Notes under the pieces: generated by a model
What the model was told of the DNA's origin: nothing
What the model saw: only the letters and a program-made list of their open reading frames with translations
Databases searched by the model: none
Assembly: GCF_027625935.1 (NCBI RefSeq)
Contig: NZ_CP115300.1
Coordinates: 186,001-250,000, forward strand
Length of the DNA stretch: 64,000 nucleotides
Source of the DNA: Streptomyces camelliae
GTDB lineage: Bacteria > Actinomycetota > Actinomycetes > Streptomycetales > Streptomycetaceae
Reading direction: 5' to 3'
In this document: piece by piece, positions 34,039 to 48,415 of the stretch
Layout of the letters: every line of letters begins with the position of its first letter
Numbering within the stretch: the first letter of the stretch is position 1
Translations under genes and position numbers: made by a program

Positions 34039-35871
34039 TCAGCGGACGACGAAGTCCTGGTTGGTGCCCGGCGCGTTCTTGCACTGCCACTGGTCCAGCT
34101 GTTGGCCCGCATTGCTGCCGGCGCCGTAGACGTCCAGGCACAGGCCGCTGTTGCGGTTCTGGAACGCGTAGGAGCCGTCGGACCGGCGCACCGGCAGCCA
34201 CAGGCCGTTGGCCGCCGCGCCGGGGGCCTGCTGGACGATGTCCGGGGCGCCCGCCGCCGTGGAGCTCCCGGCGACCGCGACGTCCAACCCCGAGCTCTGG
34301 GCGCGCAGTTCGCCGTAACCGCCCGAGGCCGGAACGAACTGGAACTGCTGGTTGCCCTGCCCGTTGCAGGTCCACTGGTCGATCGCGGCGCCCGCGCTGC
34401 CGGAGTTGCCGTACACGTCCAGACACAAGTTGCTGTTGGCGACGACGAGTTGGTGGTAGCCGTCCGGGTAACCGCCGCTGCTGGACGAGCCCGGGGTCAG
34501 ATAGACGGCGAAGGCGTCGTGTGCGGCCTGGAACGTGAACGGCACGGTGATCGAGCCGCCCGAGGCGCTCACGTTCTGGTCGTAGACGGTCTGCGGTGCA
34601 CCCAGCGGCGCCTGGTCCGGGATGCGGTGGACGGTGACGTGCACGCTTCCGGCATTCGTCAGCCAGGGCAGGGACGCCAGCCCGTTGAAGGTCACGGACG
34701 CGGCGCCGGTGTAGCCGTTCGAGTCGCCGATGACGGCCACCGCACGTTGGTTGACGGAGTCCTCGGAGGCCGCGATCGCCGTCGAGCCGACCTGGCCGGA
34801 GGTGTCGACGAGGGTGCCGGTCATGTCGGCGTAGTCGCGAAGCGCCCACCAGTTGCCGGTCGGCTGCCAGCTGCTCCCGCTCTGGGTGAGGACTCCTGTC
34901 AGGTTGGGGGAGACGCAGCAGACCCAGTTGCCGCGCATCGCGTTGGTGTAGCCGGACTGCGCGAACCGCGCCAGGTACCAGGCCGTCACCCCGGCGGTCT
35001 GCCGGTCGGCCGGCTGGTACTCGTTCGAGGACAGCGGCAACGGGCCGATGCCCGCCGAGCTCAGGGCGTTGCGGAGGCTCTGGGCGACGGTGACAGGGTC
35101 GTCGACGTCGCCCTCGTTGTGGTTGGTGATCATGTCCGGAACCGTCCCGGCGGCCTTCACGTGCGCGAGCCAGGCCTGCCATTCACCCGGGTTGCGCTGC
35201 GGGGTGAACGCCAGGGACGGTCCCACGATCTGCGCGCCGGGCGCGATGCGCCGGATCTCCCGGTAGGCGGTGTCCCACATCTTGAAGTACTGGGCGCTGT
35301 TGACACCCCGGGTCCAGAAGACGGAGATGTCCGGCTCGTTCCAGATGTCGTAGGAGAACGTCAGGCCCGAGCCCTGGAGCGCGCCCACCGTGGAGTCGAT
35401 GAAGCTGATCCAGTTCGAGCAGTCGCCGTTGTCGCACGGGTACCTCGTGTTCGACGGCTGGCCGCCGTTCGCGCCGTAGATGTCGCTGACCAACACCTGG
35501 TACTGGGCGTGGTACGGCGGACGGGTGAGCCGCTTCGCCTGCGCGATGATCGAGTCGAGGTCGGCCCGGGTGGCCGAGCCGTACTGGTAGCCGTCCTTGA
35601 TCCAGCCGCCGGAGAACCATCCGCCGCCGCGGAACGCGTTGATCCCCAGCGGCTGGAGGTACTGGTCCACGGGCCGGCTGCCGTCTTCGCTGATGCCATA
35701 GAGGAACCCCTCCCCCACGCCGGTCGACGGCCCGCGCGTGGACGCCAGGTCCACGCTCAGCGACGTGGCCGAGGCGGCCTGACTCGGGGCCGTCGACAGC
35801 AGCGCCAGCACGAGCGCCAGGACCATGCCGACCACCAGTGCCGGGCGGCGGGGTCTCGCTCTGCTCCTCAT
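34039..35871 (-). CDS. Secreted clan GH-A glycosidase (GH39-like) with C-terminal ricin domain
   Basis: 610 residues, signal peptide to about residue 33. A (beta/alpha)8 barrel with acid/base Glu179 in FSYDIWNEPDISVFWTRG and likely nucleophile Glu284 in LPLSSNEYQP, followed by a beta-sandwich and a ricin-type trefoil (about 470-610: YHQLVVANSNLCLDVYGNSG, GQGNQQFQF, SGLCLDVYGAGSN). The layout is that of GH39 and near relatives. GH39 includes arabinofuranosidases acting on gum arabic, which would suit the neighbours, but the family assignment is tentative. AGGAGG precedes the ATG at 35871. Its ricin module is close to that in the truncated gene at 43826. Confidence 0.75.
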   Translation of the reverse strand: MRSRARPRRPALVVGMVLALVLALLSTAPSQAASATSLSVDLASTRGPSTGVGEGFLYGISEDGSRPVDQYLQPLGINAFRGGGWFSGGWIKDGYQYGSATRADLDSIIAQAKRLTRPPYHAQYQVLVSDIYGANGGQPSNTRYPCDNGDCSNWISFIDSTVGALQGSGLTFSYDIWNEPDISVFWTRGVNSAQYFKMWDTAYREIRRIAPGAQIVGPSLAFTPQRNPGEWQAWLAHVKAAGTVPDMITNHNEGDVDDPVTVAQSLRNALSSAGIGPLPLSSNEYQPADRQTAGVTAWYLARFAQSGYTNAMRGNWVCCVSPNLTGVLTQSGSSWQPTGNWWALRDYADMTGTLVDTSGQVGSTAIAASEDSVNQRAVAVIGDSNGYTGAASVTFNGLASLPWLTNAGSVHVTVHRIPDQAPLGAPQTVYDQNVSASGGSITVPFTFQAAHDAFAVYLTPGSSSSGGYPDGYHQLVVANSNLCLDVYGNSGSAGAAIDQWTCNGQGNQQFQFVPASGGYGELRAQSSGLDVAVAGSSTAAGAPDIVQQAPGAAANGLWLPVRRSDGSYAFQNRNSGLCLDVYGAGSNAGQQLDQWQCKNAPGTNQDFVVR

Positions 35872-35973
35872 CCGATCCTCCTGCGGTTGGGCGCCGCTGC
35901 GCTGCGGCGTGGCGACCTGCCGGGGCGGCGGTCGGATGCCGCCCCGGAGTCGGGCGCGAGGTCCCTGGACGAG

Positions 35974-37521
35974 TCAGCTCATGGACCACTTCTGGTTGGA
36001 CTGGCCGTTGCAGGTCCACAGCTGTACGGGGGTGCCGTTGGCGGTGGCGGCGCCGGTCACGTCCAGGCACAGGCCGGACTGGGCGCCCGTGACACTGCCG
36101 TCGGCGTTGAGCGTCCACTGCTGGTTGCTCTGGCCGTTGCAGGTCCAGGTGATGACCTTGGTACCGGAGCTGGTGCCCTGGCCGGAGGCGTCCAGGCACA
36201 GGCGGCTGCCGCCGACGGAGACGGCCAGCTCGTGGGAGGAGGTCTGCGACCAGGTCTGGTTCGCCGCGCCGGTGCAGTCCCGGATCTGCGTCTGCGTACC
36301 CGGTGTCGAGGAACTGACCGGTGCCTCCAGGCACTTGCCCGCACCCACGGCGTGCAGCGCACCGCTCGTACCGCCGCCGCCACTGCTGCCCGTCCCGTAG
36401 CCGGCGGCCGTGATGCTGGCCTGGACGGCGTTCTCAGTGGCGTCGGAGGGGAAGCCCGCGGTCATCGCGCCCTCGAAGAACTCGCCGACCCCGTTGGGGC
36501 TGTTGTCGCCCCCGGTGCCGAGCAGGACCGAACTGTCGACCTTCATCGGTGAGTAGCCGTTCGGCAGCGGGCCGGAGAAGGTGGTGGTCAGGCCGCCACT
36601 GGCACCGTTGCCGTATTTGAGCGTGAAGTTGCTGGTGCCGTTGTTCTTCAGCCAGGCGCTGACGAACGGGTGGTGGACGCCCTGGTTGTTCGGTTCCTTG
36701 TTGGAGCCGGTGTTGGTGTGGAACATTCCGTTCTCCAGGTCGGCCTCGACCCATGGGCCGCTGCCGGTGCAGCCACCGAACCAGCAGGCGTTGCCCCAGT
36801 AGATGGCGTTCATGGTGGCGTTGCCGGTGTCGGTGTGGGAGTTCTCACCGCTGCCGTAGTCGAAGCAGCACCACTGGTTCGTGTAGTTCGACGAGGTCAC
36901 CATGTAGATGCCTTCGGGCTGGGCGCCGGTGGCCACGCCGCTCGCGTGGTCGATCCGGTAACCGACACCGGGGGTGACCTTGACGCCGTAGACCTGGTGA
37001 CCGGCCGCGGTCACGGGCAGGGCCATGGCGTCCGCTCCGACGTCGGCCGCGTTGGGACCTGGCCCCTTCCAGTAGCCGCCCCAGGAGATCGGCAGGTCGT
37101 TGTGCCTGGCGGTCTGGTCGTAGATCTTCGTGATCGTGCACGACGTGCCCGCGCAGAACGACACCTGGGACGCGGCGTCGGCGTACCCGCCGGCGCTCAG
37201 CAGTCCGATGTCGCGGTAGCTGTGGTCGGAGGACCGCTGGATCTGGTACAGCGGCCCGTTGTACGCCGCGAAGAGCGCCCTGGTCGTGGAGTGCGCCGTC
37301 ACGCACGGCGTGCCGCCCGCGGCATAGATGTCGCAGGGAAGCGACGTGTCGGCCGCGGGGGCGTTCACCCGCGGGGCGGCCTGGTGGACCGCGGCCGGTG
37401 TGCCGGTCCGCGGGGATGTGGCGGACGCCGGTGTGCCCAACGCGGCCAGGGCCATCGCCAGGGCGATCAGGAGCAGGGCCGGGAATCGCGCTCGTCGGCG
37501 ATCCGTCGCTGATCCGGGCAT
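35974..37521 (-). CDS. Secreted GH54 alpha-L-arabinofuranosidase with C-terminal CBM13 (copy 1)
   Basis: 515 residues: signal peptide (to about 34), GH54 domain (about 61-380) and CBM13 (about 388-515). GH54 hallmarks are [20 protein letters not shown], nucleophile Glu226 in CCFDYGSGENS and acid Asp339 in GTGGDNS, the equivalents of Glu221/Asp297 of the fungal enzyme. The usual arabinose-binding AbfB (CBM42) domain is replaced by CBM13. It releases terminal arabinofuranose from arabinan, arabinoxylan or arabinogalactan. AGGAGG lies upstream of the ATG at 37521. One of three GH54 genes here. Confidence 0.92.
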   Translation of the reverse strand: MPGSATDRRRARFPALLLIALAMALAALGTPASATSPRTGTPAAVHQAAPRVNAPAADTSLPCDIYAAGGTPCVTAHSTTRALFAAYNGPLYQIQRSSDHSYRDIGLLSAGGYADAASQVSFCAGTSCTITKIYDQTARHNDLPISWGGYWKGPGPNAADVGADAMALPVTAAGHQVYGVKVTPGVGYRIDHASGVATGAQPEGIYMVTSSNYTNQWCCFDYGSGENSHTDTGNATMNAIYWGNACWFGGCTGSGPWVEADLENGMFHTNTGSNKEPNNQGVHHPFVSAWLKNNGTSNFTLKYGNGASGGLTTTFSGPLPNGYSPMKVDSSVLLGTGGDNSPNGVGEFFEGAMTAGFPSDATENAVQASITAAGYGTGSSGGGGTSGALHAVGAGKCLEAPVSSSTPGTQTQIRDCTGAANQTWSQTSSHELAVSVGGSRLCLDASGQGTSSGTKVITWTCNGQSNQQWTLNADGSVTGAQSGLCLDVTGAATANGTPVQLWTCNGQSNQKWSMS

Positions 37522-37591
37522 GGAGACCTCCTCTGTGGCGGTACCGCCGCACTGGCGGCACCGAAGCTGCCCGTGCCGAGGGAGCGGCGAG

Positions 37592-39244
37592 TCATCCCAG
37601 CGTCCAGCGCTGACCGCTGCCGCCGTTGCAGGTCCAGAGCTCGGCGAGGGTTCCGTCAGCCGTGGCCCCTCCCGTGACGTCCAGGCACAGGCCGGACTGG
37701 ACACCGGTGATCGTGCCGTTGGAGTTCAGCGACCACTGCTGGTTGCTCTGGCCGTTGCATGGCCAGATCTCCACCTTCGTCCCCGGCGTGGTCTGGTTGT
37801 TGTAGGCGTCCAGGCACATCTGGCCACTGCCGGAGTAGACCGTGAGCTGGTCGGAGGCGGTGTGAGTCCAGGTCTGGTTGGCGCCGCCGTTGCAGCTCCA
37901 GATCTCCACCTGGGTACCGGCGGTCGTGGTGGAGTTCGGTACGTCCAGGCACTTGCCCGCGCCGACCGCGTGCAGCTCACCGGTCACGCCGGTGCCTCCG
38001 CCGCCGCTGGTGCCGCCGGCGACCCGGTACATCACCGTCCCGTGCGCCGGTACCGAGGCACTGATCGTGCCGGAGGTGGTCGAGGACGCGCCCGACCACA
38101 GGTCGGTCAGGGTGTAGGCGGACGCCCCGGTCTTTCCGATCGCGGCCGCGGTGGTGGTGATGGTCGCCGTGGAGCCCGTCTCGTTGAACAGCGCCACCGA
38201 CACATCCCCGTTGGCCAGCGGCTTGGCCAGCACGTCAAGGCCGCCCGAGGAGGACACCATGGTCCCCTGTTTGCCGAGCGGGTCCTGGTCGACCGCGATC
38301 ACCCGGGAGTTGGTCAGGACAGACAAGGTGTCAGCACTGGCCGAGGGGATGTTGGTCCCCGCGATCAGCGGCGCGGCCATCTCCGCCCACAGACTGAACT
38401 CACTGCGGCTCTCGGTGGCCGTCATCGAGCCGTTGCCGACCTCCAGCATGTCCGGGTCGTTCCAGTGGCCGGGTCCGGCGTAGGAGGCCAGTCCGACGTT
38501 GCTGTGGAAGATCGACAGCATGCTGGAGAAGTTCGGGCTGATGTCGCCGGTGGTGCGCCAGCTGTTGCCCACGTCCGCGCCCCAGGTCCACACGTTCTCC
38601 TGGCCCCAGTTGCACAGGCTGTACAGGATCGGCCGGCCGGTGGCCGCCAGCGCGTCCCGCATCGCGGTGTACCGGGTCCGCGCCGGCACGCCGGTGTTGT
38701 TGCAGTTGTCGTACTTCAGGTAGTCGACGCCCCACGACGCGAACGACTGCGCGTCGGTGGTCTCGTGCCCGAGGCTGCCCGGGAATCCCGCACAGGTCGC
38801 GGTGCCCGCGTCCTCGTAGATCCCCAGCTTGAGCCCCAGCGAGTGCACGTAGTCGGCGGTGCCCTTGATGCCGTCGGGGAACTTGGCCGGGTCCGGCACC
38901 AGATGGCCGCCGGAGTCGCGGTCATGGGTCATCCAGCAGTCGTCGATGTTGACGTATGAATAGCCCGCCGCCTGCATGCCGTTGGTGTGCATCGCCTGGG
39001 CCGTGGCCTTGATCAGCGACTCGGAGACGTTGCAGCCGTACGCGTTCCAGTCGTTGAAACCCATCTGCGGCGTCGGCGCGAGCCCGTTGCCGAGCGCCGC
39101 GGCGGGCTGCGCCGTGCCGAGGGAGAGGAGGGGGGCCGACGCGGTGAGCAGCACGGCCGAGAAGGTGAGCGCCAGGGTTCTGCGCAGGGACAGCAGCTGG
39201 GACAGCGGCCGAAGACGCCTGGCTCTCGAACGGGTTGTGGGCAT
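37592..39244 (-). CDS. Secreted GH27 alpha-galactosidase/beta-L-arabinopyranosidase with CBM13
   Basis: 550 residues: signal peptide (to about 50), GH27 barrel (about 52-330) and C-terminal sandwich, CBM13 (about 420-550). Nucleophile Asp179 in DYLKYDNC, acid/base Asp234 in NSWRTTGDI, plus PQMGFNDWNAYGC and YVNIDDCW. GH27 of Streptomyces with CBM13 includes a beta-L-arabinopyranosidase of S. avermitilis, so galactose or arabinopyranose release are both possible; sequence alone does not settle this. The gap to the GH54 gene downstream is 70 bases. AGGAG stands about eleven bases before the ATG at 39244. Confidence 0.92.
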   Translation of the reverse strand: MPTTRSRARRLRPLSQLLSLRRTLALTFSAVLLTASAPLLSLGTAQPAAALGNGLAPTPQMGFNDWNAYGCNVSESLIKATAQAMHTNGMQAAGYSYVNIDDCWMTHDRDSGGHLVPDPAKFPDGIKGTADYVHSLGLKLGIYEDAGTATCAGFPGSLGHETTDAQSFASWGVDYLKYDNCNNTGVPARTRYTAMRDALAATGRPILYSLCNWGQENVWTWGADVGNSWRTTGDISPNFSSMLSIFHSNVGLASYAGPGHWNDPDMLEVGNGSMTATESRSEFSLWAEMAAPLIAGTNIPSASADTLSVLTNSRVIAVDQDPLGKQGTMVSSSGGLDVLAKPLANGDVSVALFNETGSTATITTTAAAIGKTGASAYTLTDLWSGASSTTSGTISASVPAHGTVMYRVAGGTSGGGGTGVTGELHAVGAGKCLDVPNSTTTAGTQVEIWSCNGGANQTWTHTASDQLTVYSGSGQMCLDAYNNQTTPGTKVEIWPCNGQSNQQWSLNSNGTITGVQSGLCLDVTGGATADGTLAELWTCNGGSGQRWTLG

Positions 39245-39287
39245 AGGTCATCGACTCCTGGGGCGAGTTGGGGAATATGGCAGGGGT

Positions 39288-40799
39288 TCAGCGGTAGCCG
39301 GCGGCGGTGACGTTGGCCTGCACCGCGTTGTCGGTCGCGTCGGAGGGGTAGCCGGCGACGATGGCTCCCTCGTAGAAGGTGCCGGCGCTCAGGTTGGCGC
39401 CGCCGCCGGGCTTGCAGCAGTCGCCGCCGCTGCCCAGGACGATGGCCCCTTGTTTCTTCATGGGGCTGTATCCGCCGGGAAGCCCGCCGTCCCACAGGGT
39501 GGTCAGGCCGCCCGACTGGGCGTTGCCGCCTTTGAGGGCCAACCTCGACGTGCCGTTGTTCTTCAGCATCGCGGTGACGAACTTGCCCGGGAAAGCCCGC
39601 TGTTCGGGGTTCCAGGACTTGCTGCCTCCGGAGTACAGGCCCCATTCGAGATCGGCCTGCACCCAGGGACCGCTTCCCGAGCAGCCGCCGAACCAGCACT
39701 CGGTACCGAAGTTGATCGCGTCCATCGCCCCGGCGGCGTCGGCCGTCCGAGTCGTCTCGCTGTTGCCGTAGTCGAAGCAGCAGCCGCCGTTGACATGGGT
39801 GCCGCTGGTCACCATGTACGCCCCTTCGGGTGCGGCACCGGTCGGCACGCCCGTCAGATGGCCGTCCCGCCAGTAGCTGTTTCCGGGGTTGATGTACAGC
39901 GAGTACGCCTTGGTGCCCCCGGCGGTCAGCGACTCGGAGGTCGCCTTCGCGGGGCTGCTCTGACTCGAACCCGGAACCTGGGCCGAGCCTTGGTACCACA
40001 GGTCGTTGCCGTGTCCTGACTGGTCGCGGACGGCGGTGATCACGCAGGTGGTGCCCGCGCAGAACGAGTCCTGTGTCGCCGCGTCGGCGAAGCCGCCCGG
40101 CACCAGTACGCCGATGTCCTTGGTGGCGTTGTCCGAGGCGCGCCTGACCTGGTACAGGGGGCCGTTGTACGAGCCGTAGAGCGCTCGCACCGTGCTGTGC
40201 GCCGCCACGCAGGGCGTATCTCCCGCGGCGTAGAGGTCGCACGGGCCCGACCCGCCGGCCGGGGGCGGAGGCGAGGGTGTCGACGTCGTCCACTTCTGGT
40301 TGCTCTGGCCGTTGCAGGTCCACAGGATGACCGCGGTGCCGTCGGCGGTGCCCGCGCCGCTGACGTCCAGGCAGAATCCGGAGGCGGCACCGGTGACGGA
40401 CCCGTCGGAGTTCTGTCGCCACACCTGGCTCGACCGCCCGTCGCACGGCCGGATGACCACCGGGGCTCCGGGAGCCGTCCGGCTGTCGTAGGCGTCCACG
40501 CACCGGGTGCCGTTCATCGTCCGCAGCTCACCCGCCGACGTGAACTGGAACGCCTGGTTGGCCTGGTCGTTGCAGTCCCAGATCTCCAGCGCTGTGCCCG
40601 ATGTGTCGACGTCGCCCTTGACGTCCAGGCACCTCCCCGACACCGAGCTCACCAGGGCTGCTGCGGACGCAGGCGCCGACCAGGTCGGCGCGGCCGCCAG
40701 CAGCATGGCCAGCAGAGCCGTCACGCATACGGCCGCGGCCGCCCGTAAGCGTGGGGCACGAGCCGCAGGGCGGCAGGGCGGAGCGGATAGAGGCTGCAT
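39288..40799 (-). CDS. Secreted GH54 alpha-L-arabinofuranosidase with N-terminal CBM13 (copy 2)
   Basis: 503 residues with reversed domain order: signal peptide (to about 47), CBM13 (about 48-171: GRCLDVKGDVDTSGTALEIW, GQSNQKW), a Pro-rich linker, then GH54 (about 185-503). Nucleophile Glu348 in CCFDYGNSE is kept; the acid Asp460 lies in GSGGDCCKPGGG, with two Cys where the other copies have Asn-Ser, and a small insertion follows. The ATG at 40799 has GAGGA six bases upstream. It heads the seven-gene array, and an inverted repeat lies 51 bases upstream. Confidence 0.9.
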   Translation of the reverse strand: MQPLSAPPCRPAARAPRLRAAAAVCVTALLAMLLAAAPTWSAPASAAALVSSVSGRCLDVKGDVDTSGTALEIWDCNDQANQAFQFTSAGELRTMNGTRCVDAYDSRTAPGAPVVIRPCDGRSSQVWRQNSDGSVTGAASGFCLDVSGAGTADGTAVILWTCNGQSNQKWTTSTPSPPPPAGGSGPCDLYAAGDTPCVAAHSTVRALYGSYNGPLYQVRRASDNATKDIGVLVPGGFADAATQDSFCAGTTCVITAVRDQSGHGNDLWYQGSAQVPGSSQSSPAKATSESLTAGGTKAYSLYINPGNSYWRDGHLTGVPTGAAPEGAYMVTSGTHVNGGCCFDYGNSETTRTADAAGAMDAINFGTECWFGGCSGSGPWVQADLEWGLYSGGSKSWNPEQRAFPGKFVTAMLKNNGTSRLALKGGNAQSGGLTTLWDGGLPGGYSPMKKQGAIVLGSGGDCCKPGGGANLSAGTFYEGAIVAGYPSDATDNAVQANVTAAGYR

Positions 40800-40849
40800 T
40801 CTGTGTCCTCGGATCTGCGGGGGAAAGGGGACGGAGAGTGCCGTGCCTG

Positions 40850-40865
40850 TCCGAAGGTGTTCGGA
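40850..40865. promoter_or_regulatory. Operator candidate upstream of the seven-gene glycosidase array
   Basis: TCCGAA-GGTG-TTCGGA, perfect 6-bp arms, containing CGAA-N4-TTCG, the same core as the site before the LacI gene at 47375. It is 51 bases before the GH54 start. Confidence 0.55.
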
Positions 40866-41046
40866 AGGGGCGTCGACCGCTCCCGTCAGCGCGCCCTGGA
40901 GCGCCCACAGGGAACACTCAGACATCCCATGACGCATAGTGATCCCACAGCCTCATCTCCCTGTCAATAGACCTGTCCTGGCGATTCAAGGCAGGATCCA
41001 TCCCATGTTTTGGCCCTGGTCAGACAGTTGTGAGGGCATGCCGAAA

Positions 41047-41082
41047 CCCGCGTCCGGCGACGGCGGCCGTGCCGGACGCGGG
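41047..41082 (-). terminator. Terminator downstream of the GH10 xylanase
   Basis: CCCGCGTCCGGC (41047-41058), a 12-base loop and the exact complement (41071-41082), 18 bases past the GH10 stop. It separates the upstream four-gene group (41101-46006) from the seven-gene array. Confidence 0.85.
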
Positions 41083-41100
41083 TGTTGGTCCCCGATCACC

Positions 41101-43769
<2,669 letters not shown>

Positions 43770-43825
43770 CTGTGTTCCTCACTGGTGCGGGACAGTGGGC
43801 GGGGGTGCATGAGGGCGCGGGCCGG

Positions 43826-44395
43826 TCAGCGCAGGGTGAAGTCCTGGTTGCTGCCGGCCGTGTTCTTGCGGGGCCACTGGTCCGGTTGCCGGCCGGGGTT
43901 GCTGCCGGCGCCGTAGACGTCAAGGCACAGGCCGCTGTTCTTGTTCTGGAAGGAGTACGAGCCGTCGGAGTGGCGTACCGGCAGCCACAGACTGCCGGCC
44001 GTTCCGTCCGGGGCCTGCTGCACGATGTCGGGCGTACCGGCGGCCGTGGAGCCGCCCGACACCGCCACGACGTGTCCGGAGTTCTGCGCCCGCAGTTGCC
44101 CATAGCCGCACGAGACCGGCATGAACTCGAACTGCTGGTTGCTTCCGCTGCCGGAGTTGCCGTGCACGTCCAGGCACAGACTGTCACTCCCCATCACCAA
44201 CTGGTGGTAGCCGGTGGGGAAGCCACCGCCGCCGCCCGACGCCCGGACACCTGCCTGCTGGATCTCCTGCTGCGCGCCCTGCGGCCGGTTGGTGCCGCTG
44301 ACCAGGACGTTGCCGGTGAGGACATTGTTGTGCGGAGGACCGGTGGCCTCGTACGTGTTGCCGCCGTTGCCGGCCACGAACCGGTTCCGTCCAGG
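43826..44395 (-). pseudogene. 5'-truncated beta-helix protein with ricin domain
   Basis: The frame continues directly from the codon after the stop of the GH54 gene at 44396 and reads NRFVAGNGGNTYEATGPPHN, NVLTGNVLVSGTN, the last turns of a right-handed parallel beta-helix, then a ricin trefoil (GYHQLVMGSDSLCLDV to GSNQDFTLR). A GTG at 44377 could start 183 residues but no signal peptide or helix body exists. The ricin part is close to that of the gene at 34039 but lacks about 14 residues around its first QxW region. A relic, probably of a lyase or glycosidase. Confidence 0.7.
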
Positions 44396-46809
<2,414 letters not shown>

Positions 46810-47135
46810 ATGAAGGTCCTGCTCCCCTGGCTCGAAACCTTCGTCGACAACGACACCCACTACACCCAGTGTCTCTACCCGACCCCACCGACATCTCGCT
46901 CTATCGCGCAAGTGCCCGTGCGTACCTTCGGCCCGCCACGCCGCCCAGCGGTACGGGTGTGCTGCGTGCGGTGCGGGCGCCGGGGCCGACGCGGGACCTC
47001 GACGCGAACGGCACCGTCACCAGCGCCCGGTCCGGCCTGTGCCTGGACCTGACAGGCGCCGCCACCGCCGACGGCAGCCCCGTACAACTGTTGTCCTGCA
47101 ACGGCAGATCCAACCAGCAATGGATGTTCGGATGA
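46810..47135 (+). pseudogene. Remnant of a polyester hydrolase (cutinase-like) fused to CBM13
   Basis: From 46810 the plus strand reads LLPWLETFVDNDTHYTQCLY, the C-terminal signature of Streptomyces/Thermobifida cutinase-type esterases (SWLKRFVDNDTRYxQFLCP). After a frameshift near 46880 it continues PTDISLYRASARAYL and then a CBM13 end (ANGTVTSARSGLCLDLTGAA, SPVQLLSCNGRSNQQWMFG) to the stop at 47133-47135. The catalytic part is gone. Confidence 0.6.
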
Positions 47136-47315
47136 CCACCGCACCGGCACATCCGCGGCACGCAAAGGCGGGCTGCGGCTGATCAAGAGCCGAAGGCGTT
47201 CGCCGTCGGCCACAGCACCGGCTGAGTCGAGCGGTCACACGAACCGCTTCGGTGGCGAGTCCCAGCGGCCCGCCAACCCCGACCGAAGCTCCACCCCACA
47301 CCCTTCCCGCCCCCT

Positions 47316-47331
47316 CGCGAAATGTTTCGCG
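47316..47331. promoter_or_regulatory. Operator candidate of the LacI gene at 47375
   Basis: CGCGAAA-TG-TTTCGCG, perfect 7-bp arms, 43 bases before the LacI start. It contains CGAA-N4-TTCG. LacI regulators commonly bind such sites in front of their own genes; GAAA/TTTC palindromes are known near Streptomyces xylanase genes. Confidence 0.7.
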
Positions 47332-47374
47332 CCAGGTACCCTGGCGCCCTGCGGGTAAGTGCTTGAGGAGCTGT

Positions 47375-48415
47375 ATGAACATCGGGGAGATCGCTCGGCG
47401 CGCCGGCGTGTCACGCAGCACGGTGTCGTACGCGCTCAGCGGCAAGCGACCGGTCTCAACCAGCACCCGCAGACGCATCCAAGACGTGATCAACGAATTG
47501 GGATATCGCCCCAACGCCACCGCGAGGGCACTCAAGGAGGGCCGGACCCGGACGATCGGTCTCGTCATACCACCGGCCGGCAACAGGCTCACCCACATGC
47601 AACTGGACTTCGTCGCCAGCGTGGTCGACGCCGCCGCCCGGGTCGATCTCGACGTGCTGCTGTCCCCGTCCGGCGAGGGTCACGACCGTTCCTTCGAGCG
47701 GTTGGTCTCCGAGGGCCGGGTGGACGGCGTCATTCTGATGGAGATCCGCCTGGAGGATCCGCGTGTGGGTCGTCTGCAGGCCGCGGGGCTGCCCTTCGTC
47801 GGCATCGGACGCACGGCCGACGACCACCGGATGTCCTGGATCGACGTCGACTACGCCGGCTTGGTCCAGCACTGCGTGCGGCATCTCGCCGATCTGGGGC
47901 ACCGCCGGGTAGCTCTGGTCACGCGTTCCAGGGAACTCATCTCGGCTGGTTACGGTCCCGCGCGCAGGGCCAGTGAGGGTTTCGAGGCGGCCGTGACGGA
48001 ACGGGGTCTTGACGGCATCGAGGTGCCGTGCGGGGACGATGCCCGCTCCGGCCAGGAATGCGTCGAAGCGCTCCTGCGCAGCCATCCGGATCTCACCGCT
48101 GTCACCACCATCAACGAGGCTGCACTGCCCGGCATCGAGCGCGCGCTGGCGGACAGCGGCCTCGAAGTGCCGTACGACTTCTCCGTCACCGGAGTCGCGG
48201 CCAGGATCTGGGCCGAAGACTTCCGTCCGCCGCTCACAGCAGCGGACGTACCGGCCCAGGACATGGGAGAGCAGGCCGTTTCCCTGCTGGTGGAACGCAT
48301 CGCCACGCCGGACACCCCGCCCCGGCACATCTTGTTGACGCCCCCGATCTCGCTGCGCTCCAGTACAGCCGCCGCACCCACCGGCCGGTCGTCGCGGGTC
48401 AATCGCGTGCGCTGA
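47375..48415 (+). CDS. LacI-family transcriptional regulator (1)
   Basis: 346 residues. LacI helix-turn-helix at the N-terminus (NIGEIARRAGVSRSTVSYAL) with hinge ALKEGRTRTIGLVIPP, and a periplasmic-binding-protein-like sugar-sensing domain (about 60-330). The ATG at 47375 has GAGGAG four bases upstream. It sits between the arabinofuranosidase/xylanase groups and the cellulases. A palindrome of the same core is found before it and before the array at 40799, so it is the likely repressor of those hemicellulases. The sugar inducer is not known. Confidence 0.92.
   Translation: MNIGEIARRAGVSRSTVSYALSGKRPVSTSTRRRIQDVINELGYRPNATARALKEGRTRTIGLVIPPAGNRLTHMQLDFVASVVDAAARVDLDVLLSPSGEGHDRSFERLVSEGRVDGVILMEIRLEDPRVGRLQAAGLPFVGIGRTADDHRMSWIDVDYAGLVQHCVRHLADLGHRRVALVTRSRELISAGYGPARRASEGFEAAVTERGLDGIEVPCGDDARSGQECVEALLRSHPDLTAVTTINEAALPGIERALADSGLEVPYDFSVTGVAARIWAEDFRPPLTAADVPAQDMGEQAVSLLVERIATPDTPPRHILLTPPISLRSSTAAAPTGRSSRVNRVR

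Noticed and set aside
37328..38959. Long plus-strand open frame opposite GH27
   Set aside because: Antisense composition effect; residues show no recognisable fold.
40955..40995. TTGACA on the minus strand (40962-40967) as promoter of the seven-gene array
   Set aside because: No acceptable -10 hexamer at 16-19 bases; the promoter must lie in this region but cannot be placed.
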